From positions 1 through 64,000 of the forward strand of contig JAJDEP010000005.1 of assembly GCA_029259715.1 (NCBI GenBank): a stretch of DNA of 64,000 nucleotides, written 5' to 3'. Below the pieces are notes generated by a model that was not told the DNA's origin, ran no database searches, and saw nothing but the letters and a program-made list of their open reading frames with translations. The position numbers and the translations under genes are program-made. Source of the DNA: Planctomycetota bacterium. GTDB lineage: Bacteria > Planctomycetota > B15-G4. Shown one piece after another: positions 49,312-57,942 of the stretch; the stretch's first letter is position 1; every line of letters begins with the position of its first letter.

Positions 49312-50871
49312 CTACTCGGCGTCGGCGGCGTCGGGCGACGCGCCGGACGCTGAGCCGTCCGCCCCGTCGCCGTCGGCCTGCTCACCGTCGTCGGCGCCGA
49401 ACACGGTGGCGGCGCCCGGAAGGTTCGGGTTGTAGAGCAGCACCCGGTCGCCTTCGCCGAGGCCGTCGAGGATCTGCCGGTGGGTGTCGCTGCTGGAGCC
49501 GGGGCTGACGCGCCGCCGCATGGGATCGCCGTTGTCGTCGAGGGCGTAGACGAAGTGCTCGCTGTCCTCGAGGAACACGCACTGCAGCGGGACGTAGAGC
49601 ACGTCGGGCAACTCCTCGACGAAGATCTCGGCCTTGGCGCTGATGCCCGGCTTGAGCTCGATGCCCGCGTCGGCGGTGATGGTCACGTCGACCTCGAAGC
49701 GCTTCACCTCGGGGTTGCTGTCCCAGCGGTCGGGGCTGCCGGCGATGCGCGAGATCTTGGAGACCTCGGCGCCGAGGATCACCCCCGGGTAGGTGTCCAT
49801 GGTCACCGTGGTGGTGAGGCCCACGGAGAGCTTGTTGATGTCCGCTTCGTGGATCCACAGCTTCACGATCATCACGCGCAGGTCGGGGATGGTGAAGATG
49901 GTGTCGCGCCCGTGGACGGTGCCGCCGACCTTGATGTCGTTGCGCCGCCAGGGCTCCTCGGGATCGCCGTAGAGCACGATGCCCGGTGACGGCGACCGGA
50001 CCGTCATCTTCGCGATCTCCTCGGTGACCTCCACCAGCTCCCGCTCCTGGTTGGCGAGGATCTTCTCGGACTTCTCGACCGAGACCTGCCGCTGACGGAG
50101 TGTCGAGGTGGAGCGCTTCTCGGCGTTCTCGACTTCACGCTGGGCGTCGGTGAGGGCGTTCTTGCGCTCGGCCTGGGTCAGCGGGTCGGTGAAGCGCTCG
50201 AAGATCTGCAGGTCGAGCTTGGCGCCTTCGAATTCGACGTCGGCCTTCTCGAAGTTGATCTCGTCCTCTTCGTACTGCGCCTTGTTGATGTACTCGAGGT
50301 CGAACAGCTCCTGGCTGTCCTCGAAGCGCTTCTTCATGCGGGTGTACTCGGTCTCCTTCTGCTTGACCTCGACCTCGAGGCGGCGCTTCTGGTTGGGACC
50401 GTCGCCCTGCAGGTACTTCTCCAGTTCCTTCTCGGCCTTGAGCCGGGCGAAGGCCGCCTTCTCGATCGCGGCGGCCGAGTCGGTCTTCTGGATGTCGAGG
50501 TCGGTTTGGGCGGTGAGCAGGTTGGCCTTGGTCGAGGCGATGTCGCGCTCGAGCTGGTCCTGCTCCTTCTCGAGGTCGGAGGTGTTGAGGCGGCCGATGA
50601 CCTCGCCCTGCTCGACCATCTCGCCTTCGTCGGTGAGGAAGGTGATCTCGGCCCGACGCTGGCTGCCCGAGGAGATCTTCTGGCTGTCCTTGGCGACGAG
50701 GGTGCCGTTCTCGGTGATGGTCACGTTGAGGCGACCGCGGCGGGCCTCGAACAGGAGCTCCGGGCGGATCGGGTCGGACCCGGAGTCGGCCCCGTCACCC
50801 TTGAGGAAGTAGCCGCCGGCGGCGACGACGGCGAGCACGGTTACGAGAACGGCGGGTTTCACGTCTGCCAC
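49312..50871 (-). CDS. HlyD/MacA-type membrane fusion protein
   Basis: 519 aa. N-terminal anchor MADVKPAVLVTVLAVVAAGGYFLKG, then a lipoyl/barrel half (LNVTITENGTLVAKDSQKISSGS, GEMVEQGEVIGRLNTSDLEKE) and a very long coiled-coil hairpin at about 95-255 (ERDIASTKANLLTAQTDLDIQ, RKNALTDAQREVENAEKRSTS). The second barrel half and membrane-proximal domain follow (MTVRSPSPGIVLYGDPEEPWRR, IVKLWIHEADINKLSVGLTTTV, GISAKAEIFVEELPDVLYVP). Bridges the permease to the outer-membrane channel. C-terminal Asp/Ala-rich tail. Overlaps the TolC gene by 13 bp and lies 9 bp before the permease. Confidence 0.9.
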   Translation of the reverse strand: MADVKPAVLVTVLAVVAAGGYFLKGDGADSGSDPIRPELLFEARRGRLNVTITENGTLVAKDSQKISSGSQRRAEITFLTDEGEMVEQGEVIGRLNTSDLEKEQDQLERDIASTKANLLTAQTDLDIQKTDSAAAIEKAAFARLKAEKELEKYLQGDGPNQKRRLEVEVKQKETEYTRMKKRFEDSQELFDLEYINKAQYEEDEINFEKADVEFEGAKLDLQIFERFTDPLTQAERKNALTDAQREVENAEKRSTSTLRQRQVSVEKSEKILANQERELVEVTEEIAKMTVRSPSPGIVLYGDPEEPWRRNDIKVGGTVHGRDTIFTIPDLRVMIVKLWIHEADINKLSVGLTTTVTMDTYPGVILGAEVSKISRIAGSPDRWDSNPEVKRFEVDVTITADAGIELKPGISAKAEIFVEELPDVLYVPLQCVFLEDSEHFVYALDDNGDPMRRRVSPGSSSDTHRQILDGLGEGDRVLLYNPNLPGAATVFGADDGEQADGDGADGSASGASPDAADAE

Positions 50872-52496
50872 ATCCCTCGGGAGTCGATGAACAGGATACC
50901 GAGGTTTCGCATCAGGCGAAGCCGCGCGATGAAGTGTTCGGCTTTGAGATCGATGAACGAGTTCTCGGCGTCCACCAGCCCCTGGCGCGCTTCGAGGAGG
51001 TCGCGGTTGTCGGCGTCGCCGGCCTCGTAGCGGATCTCGGTGACGGCGACGGCCCGGCGCTCCTGGGCGACCTGTTCGGTCTGGATGGCGATGCGATCCT
51101 CGAGCTGGCGCAGGTTGCGCAGCTGGTTGCGCACGCCGCTCTCGACGCCGTCACGGCTGAGCTCGAGCTGGCGCTCGGCCTGGTCGCGGGCGATGAGCGC
51201 CTCGCGGTAGCGGTTGCGCTCGGCCTGGCGGTTGACCGGCAGGCCCACGACGAGGCCCGCGGTGGCCGACCACTCGTCCGGCGCGGCGCGGTGGAAGCTG
51301 GTGCCGGTGCCGCCTTGTCCCGCGGTGAGCGTCAGGTCGGTGTCGGTGCGCAGGCCGTCAGCCGCCACGCGCACGCCCCGCTCGGCGTCGTCGAGCCGGC
51401 CCGCGGCGGTGAGCAGGTCGAGACGATTGTGCAGCGCCACCTCGACGGCGGAGTCCTCGTCGAGACGCACCGATTCGAAGGGCGGCTCCATGTCGACCAG
51501 CTCGATGGCGACGGAAACGTCGAGGCCGAGCCGCACCTTGAAGTCGTCCAGCGAGCGCTCCAGGTTCGCGCGGGCCACGAGCAGGTCGTTCTCCTCGCTG
51601 ACCTCACGCCGTCGGGCGAGGAACACGTCCTCGTCCTTGTTGCGGTCGACGCGGCGCAGGGCTTCGGAGCGTTCGCGGTCGAACAGCGCCTGCTGGTAGG
51701 AGGCCTCGCGGATGGTGAGGCGCTGGCGCTGGCTCAGGATGTCGAAGAAGTCCTGGGCGATGCCGATGGCGAAGTCCTCGCGGAACAGCTCGAACGCACG
51801 CACCTCGTAGACCACGTCCTGCTCGGCCTGGGTGAGGGCGTCGTGGGAGACCTCGTAGCCGGCGCCGCGCATGAGTGGTTGCGTGAAGGTCATGTCCACG
51901 GAGGTATCGAAGCTGCGCTTCGAGCCCGTGGCGCGCCCGGCGCTCGCCGCGGCGGTGAAGGACATGCTCCCGCCCGAGTCGAGGATCTGGCTGGCGCTGA
52001 ACGCGGGGGCGAGGGACCAGTCGGACAGCCCCGTCTCGGAGTCGCTCCAGAGGTAGGCGATGGTGGCGTCGAGGATCGGGCCGAACGCGAAGCGCGTGAG
52101 GGTCAGGTCGAGCCCCTCGAGGTAGACCTGCTCGCGGCGCGTGAGGAATTCGCGGCCCTGGCCCACCGCGAGGGCGAGGGCCTCGGCCAGGTCGATGCGG
52201 CGCGTCGGCGGCGCCTCGGAGGCGTCATCGCCAGCATCGTCACCCGCGGACTCGGTGTCGGCGTCCGCGTCGTCCGGCGGCGCGAGCACCTCGGGTTGCT
52301 CGACCCACGCGTCGCGGTTGCCGAGCTCGCGCGCGGAGACCTCGCCCAGCAGGGCGCCCACTTCGCGGTCGGCGTCGTCGCGCCAGGCGTCGGGGCTCCA
52401 GAGGCAGCCCGTGGTGCTCAGGGCGGCGACCAGCGTGAGCAGTGTGAACAGCCTCAGGATCCTGGACCTCTTCTCGGATTCATCAGCGGGCACCAC
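50859..52496 (-). CDS. TolC-type outer membrane efflux lipoprotein
   Basis: About 545 aa from GTG 52496, chosen because it gives a lipoprotein signal (SRILRLFTLLTLVAALSTTGC). The track ORF, whose nearest ATG is 52613, would add a long basic/Pro stretch in front of the lipobox. OEP repeats with long helices: RRIDLAEALALAVGQGREFL, FREDFAIGIAQDFFDILSQRQRL, SLDDFKVRLGLDVSVAIELV and ALIARDQAERQLELSRDGVESGV. Forms the outer-membrane channel tunnel. First gene of the tripartite operon (TolC, HlyD, FtsX), with a 13-bp overlap to the next. Confidence 0.85.
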   Translation of the reverse strand: MVPADESEKRSRILRLFTLLTLVAALSTTGCLWSPDAWRDDADREVGALLGEVSARELGNRDAWVEQPEVLAPPDDADADTESAGDDAGDDASEAPPTRRIDLAEALALAVGQGREFLTRREQVYLEGLDLTLTRFAFGPILDATIAYLWSDSETGLSDWSLAPAFSASQILDSGGSMSFTAAASAGRATGSKRSFDTSVDMTFTQPLMRGAGYEVSHDALTQAEQDVVYEVRAFELFREDFAIGIAQDFFDILSQRQRLTIREASYQQALFDRERSEALRRVDRNKDEDVFLARRREVSEENDLLVARANLERSLDDFKVRLGLDVSVAIELVDMEPPFESVRLDEDSAVEVALHNRLDLLTAAGRLDDAERGVRVAADGLRTDTDLTLTAGQGGTGTSFHRAAPDEWSATAGLVVGLPVNRQAERNRYREALIARDQAERQLELSRDGVESGVRNQLRNLRQLEDRIAIQTEQVAQERRAVAVTEIRYEAGDADNRDLLEARQGLVDAENSFIDLKAEHFIARLRLMRNLGILFIDSRGMWQT

Positions 52497-52719
52497 GGCC
52501 TGGCAGGCGGTCGGGCGTCCCGGGGCAGGGGTAACGGGGGTGGTGCGACGGTTGGGTCGGACAGGGTGGCCGACGGGGCTGCCCGGCAGGGATGGGCGGT
52601 GACCGCTCATCATACGGCTCCGACCCCGTGCCCGGCGCCCCCGACGCGGACCCGGGGCGTGCCCCTCAGACGCCGGCCGAGCGGCCACTGTGAACCTGAA
52701 ATCCCCGGAGCAGGCCGGC

Positions 52720-52747
52720 GGCGGCTCGGCGAGGTCCCCGAGCCGCC
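52720..52747 (+). promoter_or_regulatory. perfect 10-bp hairpin in the divergent leader region
   Basis: GGCGGCTCGG-N8-CCGAGCCGCC, about 130 bp upstream of the secreted-protein start. A second small stem GGCCGT-CAGAGA-ACGGCC (52840-52857) is 10 bp before its SD. They could stabilise the mRNA or serve as sites for a regulator; role unproven. The remaining 52497-52878 sequence shows no gene. Confidence 0.4.
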
Positions 52748-52878
52748 CGTGGGTGAGACGTCGTTCGGTCGTCGCCGGGTTGCCCCTCATCGTCACGGCG
52801 ATGAAGGGCTCAGCCCGGAGCGCCAAGAGACCACCACACGGCCGTCAGAGAACGGCCCCAGAAAGAGGAGGAAGGACA

Positions 52879-53568
52879 ATGTTCGCCACCAAGACGCTGA
52901 TCATCACGCTCGCGCTCGGGGCGACGACCCTGGCCCAGACCGAAGCCCAGCCCTCTACGGGCGCGGCGGGACAGGTCGGAGCCGGGCAAGCCGTTGCTGA
53001 TCTCGATGACGAGGTCGCGCAGGCACCGAGTCGGCTGCCGGGGCCCGAAGGGTTCGCCGAGCGCCTGCTCGAGCTGGATCCGGGCGAGAAGCTGACGCGA
53101 TCCGGAGTCACCGTCCAGAATGACCCCGAGTCTTCGGGGCCGATCCTGCTCGGTCCGCTGACCGGCGAGACCTTCGAGTCGGTCGAGATCCGCGCCGGAC
53201 GCAAGGCCGCCATCCACATCGACGAAGGCGCCGGCGGTCTCGAGTACCTGCAGGCTCGCGTCATCGGTCGCGCCTGGTTGACCGTGACCGGGGACCAGGG
53301 GCTGGGCCACTACGACATGCGTGAGCCCTACCTGACCATGGCCGGGATCGTGGTCGAGGGCCAGGGCAAGAGCGCCCTGCCGGCCGACGAAGCCGCGACC
53401 ATCGAAGTGCACAGCTCGCGCAACGTCATCGAGACCCAGTTCGGCTCGCGGGACCACGAGATCGTGCTGCACGGATCCGAGAACCTGGTGCGCATGCGCG
53501 GTGACGACGCCGTCATCGCCATGACCGGACCGAACCGGATCCTCTCGATGTGGGCGCTGATGCCCTGA
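52879..53568 (+). CDS. secreted protein of unknown function (monocistronic)
   Basis: 229 aa from ATG 52879, with an excellent Shine-Dalgarno (GAGGAGGAAGG) 3-6 nt upstream. Signal peptide MFATKTLIITLALGATTLAQT. The mature part is beta-rich with repeated short blocks (FESVEIRAGRKAAIHIDEGA, GLEYLQARVIGRAWLTVTGD, SSRNVIETQFGSRDHEIVLHGSEN), suggesting a beta-solenoid-like or lectin-like fold. I do not recognise the family. The gene has its own hairpin-plus-T-run terminator and stem-loops in the leader, which fits high, independent expression. Export to periplasm or outside is likely. Confidence 0.8.
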   Translation: MFATKTLIITLALGATTLAQTEAQPSTGAAGQVGAGQAVADLDDEVAQAPSRLPGPEGFAERLLELDPGEKLTRSGVTVQNDPESSGPILLGPLTGETFESVEIRAGRKAAIHIDEGAGGLEYLQARVIGRAWLTVTGDQGLGHYDMREPYLTMAGIVVEGQGKSALPADEAATIEVHSSRNVIETQFGSRDHEIVLHGSENLVRMRGDDAVIAMTGPNRILSMWALMP

Positions 53569-53631
53569 GGCTCGCGCCGGCAGGAGGAGCCCTTGGGAGA
53601 GGGCAGAGGGAAGGACAAGGGACATTTGGGT

Positions 53632-53667
53632 GGCCGGGCAGGGAGCGATCCCTGCCCGGCCTTTTTT
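53632..53667 (+). terminator. intrinsic terminator of the secreted-protein gene
   Basis: GGCCGGGCAGGGA-GCGA-TCCCTGCCCGGCC followed by TTTTTT: a 13-bp perfect stem, 4-nt loop and six T residues, 63 bp after the stop. The clearest Rho-independent terminator in the window. Confidence 0.92.
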
Positions 53668-53815
53668 CTTGGGGAGTGCCGCGGGATCCGTTCGGTCGTC
53701 CGCCCCGCGCCCCTGAGAGAGGAGTCGGGGACGGCGTCGTGCCGCGCCCTTCGACGACGAACGGTGTTCGGGGCGGGGGTCACAGCCCGTCCGGCCGGAG
53801 CGAGAGGGACTTTCC

Positions 53816-54502
53816 ATGCGCGACCGCACCACAGCGATCTGGGGCCTGTTCGGTCTCCTCGCGGCTTTTGCCGGGCTCGCCGGTGTGGTCGGTGCCATGG
53901 GGGAGCCGGGAGACTCCGTCCGGGAAGCCGGGGGGCCGGCTGTCCTCGTCCAGCACCATTCGTCCGTCGAAGCGCGTCGGCCGGCGCCGCTCCCGGCTCC
54001 TGACCGGCCGGACCCGGTCGAGATCCCCCGCCCCGCGCCGGGTGCCGCCCGCAACGCCGGGCCGGACGGCGCCATCGAGCTGGCCATGATGCGGGCCAAG
54101 TGTTCGGGGCTGGCTGCCGAGAACGAGCAGCTGCGCGCCGAGGTCGAAGCGTTGCGCGGGCGCCTGGAGCAGGCCCGGGCCCGGGCGTCGCGGGACCTGT
54201 CGACCCAGGTCTCCCGCTGGCTCGAGCAGGGTTTCGTCCCCGCGGACTTCTCCCTGCCCACGAGCGAGGGTGTGCTCGACCTGCGGCCCGACGTCCACGC
54301 GATCCTGATGAGTGCGGCCGCGTCCCTCGAGACCGATGAGATCGAGGTGTTGCAGCGCCGCGTCGACCGGGGCCACGTGCACGGTGTCACGCGCCAGCTG
54401 GCGCTGTGGTACGAGGCCTCGCTGGCCAGCGGTCGTCAGGACTGGGACGACCGTCGCCTGCGCGTGCAGGCCGCGCTGGGCCTGCGCCTCGGGGATTCGT
54501 AG
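53816..54502 (+). CDS. membrane-anchored coiled-coil protein of unknown function
   Basis: 228 aa from ATG 53816 (GAGAGGGACTTTCC precedes, moderate SD). N-terminal helix IWGLFGLLAAFAGLAGVVGA, then a Pro/Ala/Arg-rich linker to about 85, a coiled coil at about 92-125 (AENEQLRAEVEALRGRLEQARA) and a helical C-terminal part (LDLRPDVHAILMSAAASLET, VTRQLALWYEAS). No family recognised. Overall layout is that of a periplasm-facing adaptor or stalk. It is transcribed alone between two terminated units and ends near a G10 run (54512-54521). Confidence 0.75.
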   Translation: MRDRTTAIWGLFGLLAAFAGLAGVVGAMGEPGDSVREAGGPAVLVQHHSSVEARRPAPLPAPDRPDPVEIPRPAPGAARNAGPDGAIELAMMRAKCSGLAAENEQLRAEVEALRGRLEQARARASRDLSTQVSRWLEQGFVPADFSLPTSEGVLDLRPDVHAILMSAAASLETDEIEVLQRRVDRGHVHGVTRQLALWYEASLASGRQDWDDRRLRVQAALGLRLGDS

Positions 54503-54547
54503 GCGCGACGAGGGGGGGGGGCCGTCGACGGAGCGGTCGTCGGGATC

Positions 54548-54727
54548 CTACCGGTCGTCGGCACCCTCGGGGGCGGCGCCGATGCGCACGTGCATCACGT
54601 CCCCCTCGCCGGAGGAGCCCGCGCCGCCGTCCTGTGACGTCGTGCCTTCGAGGGACTCGATGAACACGATGCCCAGGGCCACGAGGCCCGCGAAGATCAC
54701 GAAGATCAGCAGGCGTCGACGGTTCAG
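54548..54727 (-). CDS. 59-residue membrane protein after secDF with apparent CTG start
   Basis: Not in the ORF track (under 60 aa and no standard start). The minus frame reads LNRRRLLIFVIFAGLVALGI, VFIES and an Asp/Gly/Ser-rich periplasmic tail, ending TAG at 54548. Nearly every codon ends in G or C. The frame is blocked by TGA nine codons before the CTG, and no ATG/GTG/TTG lies between. The CTG at 54727 overlaps the secDF stop (CTGA), matching the NTGA coupling used throughout this window. An internal GTG (codon 10) would cut into the helix and lose its positive flank. A single N-in helix anchors it; a role with the Sec translocon is inferred from position only. Confidence 0.55.
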   Translation of the reverse strand: MNRRRLLIFVIFAGLVALGIVFIESLEGTTSQDGGAGSSGEGDVMHVRIGAAPEGADDR

Positions 54728-57456
54728 TGCGCGGCTCCGGCCGCCTGGGCATCAGCGCGGCGGGCGAGCCAGGCCACCACCGGGCTGGCGACGAAGATCG
54801 ACGAGTAGGTGCCGACCAGCACGCCCACGATCATGGCGAAGGCGAAGCCTTCGAGCACCGGCTGGGTGCCGTAGCTGAAGTAGAAGATGACCACGAGCAC
54901 GAGCATCGTGGTGATCGACGTCAGCAAGGTGCGCGAGAGGCACTGGTTGACCGAGATGTCGAGCACTTCGTCGAGGGGCTTGTCGAGCCGCGGCAGGTTC
55001 TCGCGGACACGGTCGAAGAGCACGATGGTGTCATTGAGCGAGTAGCCGACGATGGTCAGGAAGGCGGCGATCATGGCCAGGTCGATCTCGATGTCGACGA
55101 AGCCGATGCTGTGCACGAGCGCCACGAGGCCGAGGGTGATGGCCACGTCGTGGAACAGCGCCACGATGGCCGCGATGCCGTAGCGGAACTCGCGGAAGCG
55201 CACGCGGATGTACAGCACGATGGCCACGAAGGCGAGGATGATGGCTTGGATGGCCGAGTCACGCAGCTCGACGCCCACGCGGGATCCGATGGTCGTCGAC
55301 TGCAGGAACGGCTTGTTCACCGCCGGCAGGCCGTCGGCCCGTTGCAGGGCGTTGGCGAGACGCTGGACGATCTCCTGATCGCCGAAGCCGGTTCCGGCCA
55401 ATGTGCCGCTCACGGACACGCCGCCGTCGGCGGTGGGGGCCACGGCCAGGTCGGCGATGAATCCGAGTCGTTCGGCGACGGCATCGGCGGACACCGTGTC
55501 CTGGAAGTTGAGCGTCGCGGAGAGGGCGCTGGTCGCCGCCGCCGCGTCCTCGGTGATGACCAGGTCGGTGACGAAGTCACGCTCGAGCATCTCGCCCAGG
55601 CTCGCGCGCAGGCGCGCCTCGTAGCGGGCGGTCATGTCGTCGGCGGACTCGCCGTCGGCGGCCGAGGCGGTCTCCTCGCCCTTGATCTTGATCACGTACT
55701 GGCTCGACGTGCCGGCCGGGGCGTCCTCGTCGACGACCGAGATGACCTGGGCGCCGGCGAAGGTCTGCTTGATGGCCTCGCGCACTTCGCCCTGGGCAAT
55801 GGGCCGGTTGAGCTGCACCTGTGCCTTGTAACCGCCGAGGAAGTCGAGGCCGTAGGCGTCGTGACCGAGTCCCACGAAGGCCACCAGGCTGACGACCACG
55901 GCGACGATGGAGATCTTGGTGGCGACCCGGGCCTTGCTCATGAAGGCGATGGCCGTCTCCTGCTTGACCAGGCGCGCCATGGTCACGGACGGCAGCCACT
56001 CCTTGGCGATCAGGAACAGGTAGGCGGTCTTGCCGAACACGAGCACTGAGAAGACCGACGTGAGGATGCCGAGCATGAGCACCACCGCGAAACCCTTCAC
56101 CGGGCCGGTGCCCAGCTTGTAGAGGATGAACGCGGTGAGGAAGGTCGTGACGTTGGCGTCGATGATGGTCGAGGTGGCCTTCTCGAAGCCGAGCTTGACC
56201 GACTGCGCCAGGCCCTTGGCCCGATCGGTCTCCTCACGCAGGCGCTCGAACACCAGGATGTTGGCGTCGATGGCCATGCCGATGGTGAGCACGAGGCCGG
56301 CGAGGCCCGGCAGCGTCAACGTGGCCTGCAAGGCCAGCAGGAAACCGGCCAGCATGAGCAGGTTGATGCTCAGGCACGCCACGGCGATGAGGCCGTTGAC
56401 GCGGTAGTAGAAGACCGTGAACAGCAGCACCACAATCACGCCCCACAGGGCGGACTGCGTGCCGGCCTCGATGGACGACTCGCCCAGCGACGGCCCGATG
56501 GTGTTCTCGAACAGCAGCCGCGGCTTCATCTGCAGGCTGCCCGAGCGGATGATCGTGAGGTAGTTGCGGATCTCGTCGGGGGTAAAGCCCGTCGCCGAGC
56601 CCGACTGGATCACGAAGCTGCCGTCGAGGCGCGAGTTGATCGTCGCCGGCGGCTGGGCCATGCGTCCGTCGAGCACGATGCCGAGGTAGCGGCCGACGTT
56701 CTCCTCGGTCCAGTCGCCGAACTCGGACTGGCGGCTGAGGTGCATGGTGATGCCCACCGCCGGGCTGCCGCGGTCGTCGGACGACTGGCGCACGTTGCCG
56801 ATGTCGGCGCCGGTGAAGAGGTGCCCCGAACCCTGCTCGAGGCGCACCAGCAGGAAATCGTTGGCCGTCAGCGGCGCGTCGACGAAGGCGTTCTCGTTGT
56901 CGACCAGGGTCTCGAGGCCGCGGCGTTCGGCCAGCACCTGATTCGAGTAGGGCAGCCAGCGGTAGCGCACCCCGGGGAAGGCCCGGTCGAGGCTGGTGAT
57001 GTCGATCTCGCCGGCGCCCTTGCCGACGTGCTGCGCCAGCAGCTCGTCGAGGCGCGCGGTCTCGTCGGCCACGCTGAGGCCGTTGGCCAGGTCGTCGTAG
57101 GCGGCGATGCGCCACTCGAGCCGGCCCACGCGGGAGACCAGCGTCTTGACCGATCCCGCCTCTTCGGCGCCCGAACCCGGGAGTTCGATGACGATCTCGT
57201 TGGTGCCCTGTCGGGTGATCGACGACTCGCGGATGCCGTAGGCATCGATTCTCTTCCGGAGCGTGGCGATGGTCGAGGCGATGGCGTCGACCTCCACCGA
57301 GCCCGTGCCCAGGTCGGGCTCCTCGAGCTCGTAGCGCAGCGTGACGCCGCCCTGCAGGTCGAGGCCGAGGATGACGTCATTGCTGGTGATGGACCAGACG
57401 CTGAACGCAGCCAGCAGGATGATCCAGAACAGCGGCTTCGCGATGTCGGAGCTCAT
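54724..57456 (-). CDS. secDF: protein translocase SecDF (fused)
   Basis: 910 aa, SecD and SecF in one chain. First half: N-terminal helix (FWIILLAAFSVWSITSNDVILGLDLQGGVTLRYEL), a large periplasmic P1 domain, then five helices with LTIGMAIDANILVFERLREE (DxNxL/FERxxEE). Second half begins near residue 500 (FMSKARVATKISIVAVVVSLVAFVGLGHDAYGLDFLGGYKAQVQL) and has VGYSLNDTIVLFDRVRENLPR. Uses the proton gradient to pull exported proteins out of SecYEG. Fused SecDF occurs in several phyla including Planctomycetota. Downstream of rplS and coupled by CTGA to a small membrane protein. Confidence 0.95.
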   Translation of the reverse strand: MSSDIAKPLFWIILLAAFSVWSITSNDVILGLDLQGGVTLRYELEEPDLGTGSVEVDAIASTIATLRKRIDAYGIRESSITRQGTNEIVIELPGSGAEEAGSVKTLVSRVGRLEWRIAAYDDLANGLSVADETARLDELLAQHVGKGAGEIDITSLDRAFPGVRYRWLPYSNQVLAERRGLETLVDNENAFVDAPLTANDFLLVRLEQGSGHLFTGADIGNVRQSSDDRGSPAVGITMHLSRQSEFGDWTEENVGRYLGIVLDGRMAQPPATINSRLDGSFVIQSGSATGFTPDEIRNYLTIIRSGSLQMKPRLLFENTIGPSLGESSIEAGTQSALWGVIVVLLFTVFYYRVNGLIAVACLSINLLMLAGFLLALQATLTLPGLAGLVLTIGMAIDANILVFERLREETDRAKGLAQSVKLGFEKATSTIIDANVTTFLTAFILYKLGTGPVKGFAVVLMLGILTSVFSVLVFGKTAYLFLIAKEWLPSVTMARLVKQETAIAFMSKARVATKISIVAVVVSLVAFVGLGHDAYGLDFLGGYKAQVQLNRPIAQGEVREAIKQTFAGAQVISVVDEDAPAGTSSQYVIKIKGEETASAADGESADDMTARYEARLRASLGEMLERDFVTDLVITEDAAAATSALSATLNFQDTVSADAVAERLGFIADLAVAPTADGGVSVSGTLAGTGFGDQEIVQRLANALQRADGLPAVNKPFLQSTTIGSRVGVELRDSAIQAIILAFVAIVLYIRVRFREFRYGIAAIVALFHDVAITLGLVALVHSIGFVDIEIDLAMIAAFLTIVGYSLNDTIVLFDRVRENLPRLDKPLDEVLDISVNQCLSRTLLTSITTMLVLVVIFYFSYGTQPVLEGFAFAMIVGVLVGTYSSIFVASPVVAWLARRADAQAAGAAH

Positions 57457-57462
57457 GGGCCG

Positions 57463-57942
57463 TCAGGAATCCTGTGCTTCGCCGCCGTCGGCGGGTGCGG
57501 CCTCGGTGGCCGGTGCCTCGGGAGCCGGCGTCGGCTTCGGCGTGGCCTTGCGGCCCTTGGTGCTGCCGCTGTGCTGGCGCTCCTTGATGCGCGCCGCCTT
57601 GCCGGTTTTCTTGCGCAGCACGTAGAGCTTCGCGCGACGCACGACGCCCTTGCGCTGCACGTCGATCTCGGTCACGAGCGGCGAGTGCACGGGGAAGGTG
57701 CGCTCGATGCCCTCGCCCTGCGTCACCCGACGCACGGTGAAGGAGCGGCCGAGCCCCTTGCCGGAGATGGCGATGACGTCACCGATGAACTGCTGGATGC
57801 GCGTCTTCTCCTCCTCCTTGCCCTTGGCGCCCTTGGTGAGCTCGCGAATGAGCACGCCCACAGCGACGCGGTCACCGACCTCGAAGTCGGGCACCGACTC
57901 TTTCCTGTAGCTCTGCTCAATGTCCGAAACGGGTGTGCTCAT
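57463..57942 (-). CDS. rplS: 50S ribosomal protein L19
   Basis: 159 aa from ATG 57942, which overlaps the trmD stop (ATGA). Core VPDFEVGDRVAVGVLI, GDVIAISGKGLGRSFTVRRV, GIERTFPVHSPLVTEIDVQRKG and VRRAKLYVLRKKTGKAARIKE, the classical L19 ending. About 40 extra residues rich in Pro/Ala/Thr/Lys follow the core (typical L19 is about 115 aa), a disordered tail. The track ORF that extends to 58731 is an artefact. Confidence 0.95.
   Translation of the reverse strand: MSTPVSDIEQSYRKESVPDFEVGDRVAVGVLIRELTKGAKGKEEEKTRIQQFIGDVIAISGKGLGRSFTVRRVTQGEGIERTFPVHSPLVTEIDVQRKGVVRRAKLYVLRKKTGKAARIKERQHSGSTKGRKATPKPTPAPEAPATEAAPADGGEAQDS

Noticed and set aside
54512-54521. G10 homopolymer as a phase-variation tract
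   Set aside because: It lies in a short intergenic gap, not in a promoter or coding frame; probably neutral, and a likely sequencing-error site.
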